NCBI GenBank assembly: GCA_019802505.1
Contig: JAFMOC010000070.1
Location: forward strand, 850,001-914,000
Length of the DNA stretch: 64,000 nucleotides
Origin: Corydoras sp. C115
Lineage: Eukaryota > Chordata > Actinopteri > Siluriformes > Callichthyidae
Direction of reading: 5' to 3'
Shown: piece after piece, positions 59,385 to 64,000 of the stretch
How the letters are laid out: each line of letters opens with the position of its first letter
Position numbering within the stretch: the first letter of the stretch is position 1
Translations under genes and position numbers: made by a program
Notes under the pieces: generated by a model
Seen by the model: the letters and a program-made list of their open reading frames with translations, nothing else
What the model was told of the DNA's origin: nothing
Databases searched by the model: none

Positions 59385-60255
59385 GTCACCCTGCGTGAAG
59401 CACGTTGTGAAGCTCATTACTATCTGACACCACGCCAACAGTCTATTTTCACACCTTGCGTCTTCATCTTTTAAATAGCAACACGGCTTGTGAATATATC
59501 AACCTCGATGGGCGTGACGATCTCGAAATGATGGAAATGACTTGAAAAACATAAAACACAGGTGCACTGCAGACTGAAAACAAACTTTCCAGACATCAAG
59601 ACGTCGGTTGCTATCTCGGTGGTGACTCCATTCACACTCAAATGGAGAACCTCATGGAGCAGCCCATCGAGTCCAGGTAGCTGCACCGATGAAATAGCAA
59701 TCCACCAAAGTCAGAGCGCCACCTGGCTCTTAAATGGAACAGTGACACGCTGATTAGTTTATTGCACATCACGCCCAAAACACAGCCATGAATTAATGAA
59801 TTAATAAAGAAAATTAGTACATGCCCTGGCGGCACGGTGGCTTAGTGGTTAGCACGTTCGCCTCTCAGCGCTAGGGATTCCCGGTTCGAATCCCCATCTG
59901 GGAGGAGTTTCCATGTTCTCCCCGTGTCTGTGTGGGTTTCCTCCGGGTTCTCCGGTTTCCTCCCACAGTCCAAAAACATGGATCAAGTCAATTGAGTTCT
60001 CCAAATTGCCCCATATAGAGTGTGTTTGTCTGTGTGAGTGAGTGTGTGGCCAGCGATAGATTGGCGCCCTGTCCTGAGTGTATCTGCCCAGCGCCTGAGA
60101 CGTTCTCCCCTGGATGGGCATGGGGAACCCCACCGCGACTCTAATAGAGGATAAAGCAGAAGATAATGAATGAATGAATGAGTACATGCCCTTTGTGCCT
60201 TTCAGACACTAAGGCGTACCCTGCCCATCGTTACGATAGCAAAGACACACTGAAA
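59385..60255 (-). repeat. Unclassified dispersed repeat, copy C, interrupted by a SINE
   Basis: 59385-59827 and 60193 onward are two parts of one repeat split by the SINE at 59828-60180. In reverse complement the landmarks are 'gtacgccttagtgtctg', 'catgtactaattttc', 'gtttgttttcagtctgcag', 'cacgcccatcgaggttgata', 'tattcacaagccgtgttgct' and 'tagtaatgagct'. It aligns with copies A (3.63 kb) and B (14.7 kb). It is the longest copy. Confidence 0.7.
59828..60180 (+). mobile_element. Young full-length SINE, sense, 12-bp target duplication
   Basis: It has an exact A box (tggcttagtgg), perfect B box (ggttcgaatcc) and a tail of AATG units. The duplication agtacatgccct is at 59816-59827 and 60181-60192. 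It is the best candidate for a recently mobile copy in the window. Confidence 0.96.
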
Positions 60256-60913
60256 CGCCCTAAAGCAAGCTGGTTTAACGGCTCACCTAAAAATCGGCGA
60301 AATTGGAACCCTTTCTGATGCTAATGAAAATAAACTGACAGACACCGAAGAAAGGACACAAAGCGATATGAACATCAATCAACAGAACTAAAAGTACAAC
60401 ACAGGACAAACTAAACACAACTGAAAACTAGACTTAAGACCCACCGCTGAAATGAGAACACAGGCAAATAAATATACAAGCTAATCAGGGAGGGTAAACA
60501 GAATCAGCTGCGGGAGAACATGTGACTGGAATACAGAATTAAACAAGCTACATAGAACACTAATAGTGCACATAAAAGACACGTTGAGCTCCGTAACAGT
60601 CAAGAATATTGTATATAAAGGTGTAGTATGTTCACTGTAAGGGAAAATGCTAATGACATAGCATTAGCTAACAGCTAATTATGTTTGCTTGCACTTATTA
60701 AAGATACGGCTGTTAGGAGACACCAGAAATCCGTGTTCATTAACAGATTTTCCTCAGTTCTCCTGTCCCGGAGTCACTATACTGATCTAACACACTGCCA
60801 TGTAAAGATTTAAATAACTTAATCTAAATAGTTGATCAAGGTTACTGATCTTTCATGTTTCCTGTGGATACATGAATCATCATGCAGGAAAATTTAAATA
60901 TCGTGCCAGCATG

Positions 60914-61025
60914 TCCCTCTCTCTCTCTCGTAGTCTCTCGCTTTCTCACGATCTCTCTCGATTTCTCTTGCTCTCTCTCACTATTTATCTCTCACTCTTT
61001 CTCTCCCGCCCTCTCTCTCTCTCTC
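60914..61025. repeat. CT-rich low-complexity tract
   Basis: Imperfect CTCTCT runs over about 110 bases. They produce a Ser-Leu-rich open frame, which is not a gene. Confidence 0.93.
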
Positions 61026-62257
61026 CACATGCACTCCTGATTTGCATGCCTTTCAGTTTCCTCTCTGGACCCAATTAAAATCACAAACCAATATAAGAAG
61101 TATAAATCTAAGATCCTGAAGGTGGCACCCGTGGGTTGCTCTACACTGTAGCAGGACCTGTGAAATGTAATACTCATAAAACCAAGCTGCTTTAAACCAT
61201 CGGCGTAGTGAAATAATTTTACATAATCATGTCGGGCTCCCACAGGACACGGAGAAAATATTAGACTTCCAGATGAGGCTTGACAAAGCTACAAGGCTCA
61301 ATGCAATAATTGCCAAATTCATGTTTTTCAAAGCATTTTTGTTCCAACATCCATCCAATTACAGGTTATTGCCCTGTTTCTTGCAACCATTTGTTGGATG
61401 GCCAATTTTCTATGTATCATTTAAAGAAAATTAATGATAATATTCGTCATAAACGATCTGCCGCATCCGGATAAGTGCTAGAAAAAGCCAGTGAGGAGGA
61501 ACTTGGTCGATTAATGACTGGACCACCTGCTGTGTTCTGATTCATTAACAGAAATCTGATAGCAAACATGATAATGCATGTATATGTTTTAGCAGACTAG
61601 GTTTTTGTAAATTAATAGATTATATAAGACATTTATCAGTTGCAGTCAGATGGCGTTTAGAATTTAAGTTTTTTAGCCTGACATAAAACCTGTGGTCAAG
61701 AAAAATCAGTAATATCTCAAAAAGCCAGTGCTGCTTGCACTCTGTGTGATAAAGCCGGAGCTTTAAATCACTGTTTCAGGCAGGACATTGATTTGGGGGG
61801 GCAGTAATATGGAGCTTATAATTAAAAAACTATGGATTATTTGATGATTTCTGTATAGACCATGAGGAAGTTCATGTGGGTTGCATGCTGCATACTAAAA
61901 ACTACTTTTATTGACCAAAGTCTATGAAAAATGAACTCTAGGAATTACTGCGTGTGCGTTTTGTATGACCGCACTGTGAGGCATGATGCAGACACACCGA
62001 CGCACAAGTGAGATTCTCACGAGGGTGAAGGCCATTTGCTTAGGCTACGAAAAAGTCACAGTGTAGAAGCCCACACATTAGTATCATTACGGCTTAAAAT
62101 AAAACACAAAGGGACAGATATCATCGAAAATGTTTTTCATATCAGACACAATGAACTGATTATTCACAGGGATGCCATAGAGGAACCAGCCTGGCACCTT
62201 GACAAATGGTTATTGATTTTGCTGATGACTTAAAATTAAATAACTTAACTATAACTC

Positions 62258-62345
62258 ATCTAATTATTTTCCACTTAATCTTATACTAGGGTTGTGGGGG
62301 GGCTTCCCATTCCCATCCAGTGTAGAAAGTGTCGGGTTCTGGGCA
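62258..62345 (-). mobile_element. SINE 3'-end fragment, antisense
   Basis: 'ttccacttaatcttatacta' followed by 'ttcccattcccatccagtg' and 'ttctgggcagata' is the reversed 3' end of the main SINE. Confidence 0.75.
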
Positions 62346-62418
62346 GATAAGTATCAAAGTCTTAACATTTTAAAAAAAGTCACTAAGATTTTTGCCACCT
62401 TTTTTTTTTATTTCAGGG

Positions 62419-62730
62419 GTCAGCACTAGGGATTCCCGGTTCGAATCCCCATCTGGGTGGAGTTTCCATGTTCTCCCCGTGTCCGCGTGGGTTTCCTCCG
62501 GGTTCTCCGGTTTCCTCCCACAGTCCAAAAACATGGATCAAGTCAATTGAGTTCTTCAAATTGCCCCATATAGAGTGTGTCTGTGTGAGTGAGTGTGTGC
62601 CCAGTGATAGATTGGCGCCCTGTCCTGGGTGTATCTGCCCAGCGCCCGAAACGTTCTCCCCTGGATGGGCATGGAGAACTCCACCGCGACCCTAATAGAG
62701 GATAAAGCGGATAAAGATAATGAATGAATG
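62419..62730 (+). mobile_element. Young SINE, sense, head truncated
   Basis: It begins 'gtcagcactagggattcccg', so the A box is missing while the B box (ggttcgaatcc) and the rest are almost identical to the 59.8 kb copy. 5' truncation of this kind is usual for LINE-mediated insertion. Confidence 0.93.
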
Positions 62731-63487
62731 GTTAGATGCATGTCATTGCCTTGTACCTGTTACAAGTCTAATGCAAATTTACTCAAATAGCTCAAGTGAG
62801 TTTACCATTTAGATTTTAACCCCTCAGACCCTTTAGAGATCATGTTTTTATCCCAGTTTCTCAAGATTGTCCTTAAAAACCTTAAATGTCTGAAGTTTTC
62901 ATCTATGCAATCCTTGATCACGTTTGATCAGCATGTTTACGGGATCTGTATTGCTGGTTTTAGCGTACATGCTGTATCCTTTGAGTGCCAAAAGTGGCAT
63001 CTGTGTCCAGCAGCTGTCCGGATCAATGTTTATTTGTGATGCTTAACCTACCCCTAGCTGGCACGGAAGCAGAATCTTTAAACCCTACAACTTAACACTT
63101 GCTTAGTCACCTGCATTCAGTTCCAGCTGAATGTTCCAATGCTTTGCTTATAAATAAGACATCCTTACACTTTAATATTACTAATATTGCTAATTAAATT
63201 TAGCAGACATCTTTAATCAGAGCAACCCACATCCTAAAAGAAATACTCCAGCAAAGGTCTAGAAACCTTATCTGTAATGTAGTGTCGTCTTCATTTTTGC
63301 CTCCACTGCTGCTCTACTCAGTGAGTGCCCTCATTTACAGTAGATTTAACGAGTTCTGTGCACCTATTTATTTATGAGATTAGCTACTAATTCAACCGGA
63401 TTGCAATGTATTACAACATAAAGCCTGAGCTAAAGGTCATATCATGTCATACAAGGGAAAATGTGACTTGCAAAATTTGACTATGGC

Positions 63488-63768
63488 ATGCTATAAGAGA
63501 GTAGTGGTTAGAATGTTCGTCTCTCAGCACTGAGGAACCCTTTCAAGGTGAATTGGCTGCTCTAAATTGCCCCTATGTAAATCACCCTTATACTGTATAA
63601 TGTATGTGTCTGTGTGAGTGAGTGGGCACCCACTCTGGGTGAATCTGCCCAATGCCGAAATGTTCGCCCTTGGTTGAACTTGGGGACCCCCCCCCACACA
63701 CACACACCCACGGGCACCATCCCCTATACTATAGTATAGTATTAAGCGGAAGATAATGAGATGAGAAT
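63488..63768 (+). mobile_element. Diverged SINE, sense, centre deleted
   Basis: Head remnant 'gtagtggttagaatgttcgt' with 'ctctcagcactgagg', then a jump to 'ttcaaggtgaattggctgct' and the 3' end 'attaagcggaagataatgag'. A C-run and a CA run lie inside. Confidence 0.85.
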
Positions 63769-64000
63769 TACTGATCACTATGAATTTTCGTCTCAAGTGA
63801 AATATACAGGATTTGTACTCAGGCCCCTGTGGAGTTAGAATAAAGGTTAGTTAGTCATGACAGCCGAGGAGGCTCACTTGAATGTTGTAAACAGCTCATG
63901 CCGTGCACTGCATTTCCAGTTTCTAACCCATCAGAGGTGTATAGAATAATCATTCCATTTACAGCCTTATTCCTGCATTCCTATAAACCAGTCCAGTAAA

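Larger units (their letters stand above)
53938..64000. other. Intergenic region downstream of edil3
   Basis: About 10 kb without a recognisable gene on either strand. It contains SINEs at 54.1, 54.34, 54.9, 57.2, 59.8, 62.4 and 63.5 kb, an L2-like LINE tail at 54.66 kb, a DNA-transposon copy at 56.2 kb and an unclassified repeat at 59.4 kb. The stretches 55.3-56.1, 56.6-57.1, 57.7-59.3, 60.8-62.2 and 62.75-63.45 kb look unique. Open frames here are short and explained by repeats or chance. Confidence 0.8.

Noticed and set aside
59828..59900. tRNA-like sequence with good A and B boxes
   Set aside because: It is the head of a SINE with a long tail and target duplication, not a tRNA gene; no complete cloverleaf is kept.
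60260..60790. Possible LTR-retrotransposon piece
   Set aside because: The A-rich 'aaacacaactgaaaac' style sequence and a 'tcctgtcccggagtcac' word recall fish LTRs, but I find no paired repeat, primer site or coding remnant.

Overview
This is a vertebrate genomic window, almost certainly from a teleost fish. It holds the 3' two thirds of one gene on the + strand, an orthologue of EDIL3 (DEL-1, EGF-like repeats and discoidin I-like domains 3). Seven coding exons can be placed exactly, each flanked by GT-AG introns: one calcium-binding EGF exon, three exons for discoidin (F5/8 type C) domain C1 and three for C2, ending at a TAA stop at 48334-48336. The exons encode about 361 residues, which matches the distance from the third EGF repeat to the C-terminus in the 480-residue human protein. 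The signal peptide and EGF repeats 1 and 2 (with the RGD integrin site) must lie upstream of base 1.

Layout: 1-2071 is the end of an upstream intron. 2072-48336 holds the seven exons and six introns of 8.2, 7.0, 2.0, 0.3, 13.3 and 14.3 kb. 48337 to about 49.5 or 52.9 kb is the 3' UTR, with several possible poly(A) sites. From 52.9 kb to the end is gene-poor intergenic DNA with no recognisable coding gene. EDIL3 is a secreted matrix protein; in known orthologues the EGF repeats bind integrins and the C1/C2 domains bind phosphatidylserine and glycosaminoglycan.

Most of the non-coding DNA is made of fish repeats. The main one is a tRNA-derived SINE of about 345 bp (A box, perfect B box, AATG-type tail; DANA/Mermaid-like) in more than 20 copies, six of which have exact or near-exact target-site duplications of 9-13 bp or look very young. 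There is a second tRNA-derived SINE whose 3' part carries a conserved motif (ATCCAAAGCGACTTACAA). A DNA-transposon family of the kind common in otophysan fish (catfish, characins) is present in many broken copies. There are also two AT-rich MITEs, a mariner transposase fossil, a complete non-autonomous hAT element with a perfect 8-bp duplication, an L2-like LINE tail and many microsatellites. The repeat mix suggests an otophysan, possibly a catfish, but this is an inference.

I found no bacterial-type system, CRISPR array, tRNA or rRNA gene. The closest thing to something undescribed is a three-copy dispersed repeat I cannot classify (3.6, 14.7 and 59.4 kb). Other points worth a check are an extra cysteine in C1, an inverted pair of young SINEs in intron 5, and transposon sequence inside the possible long 3' UTR.
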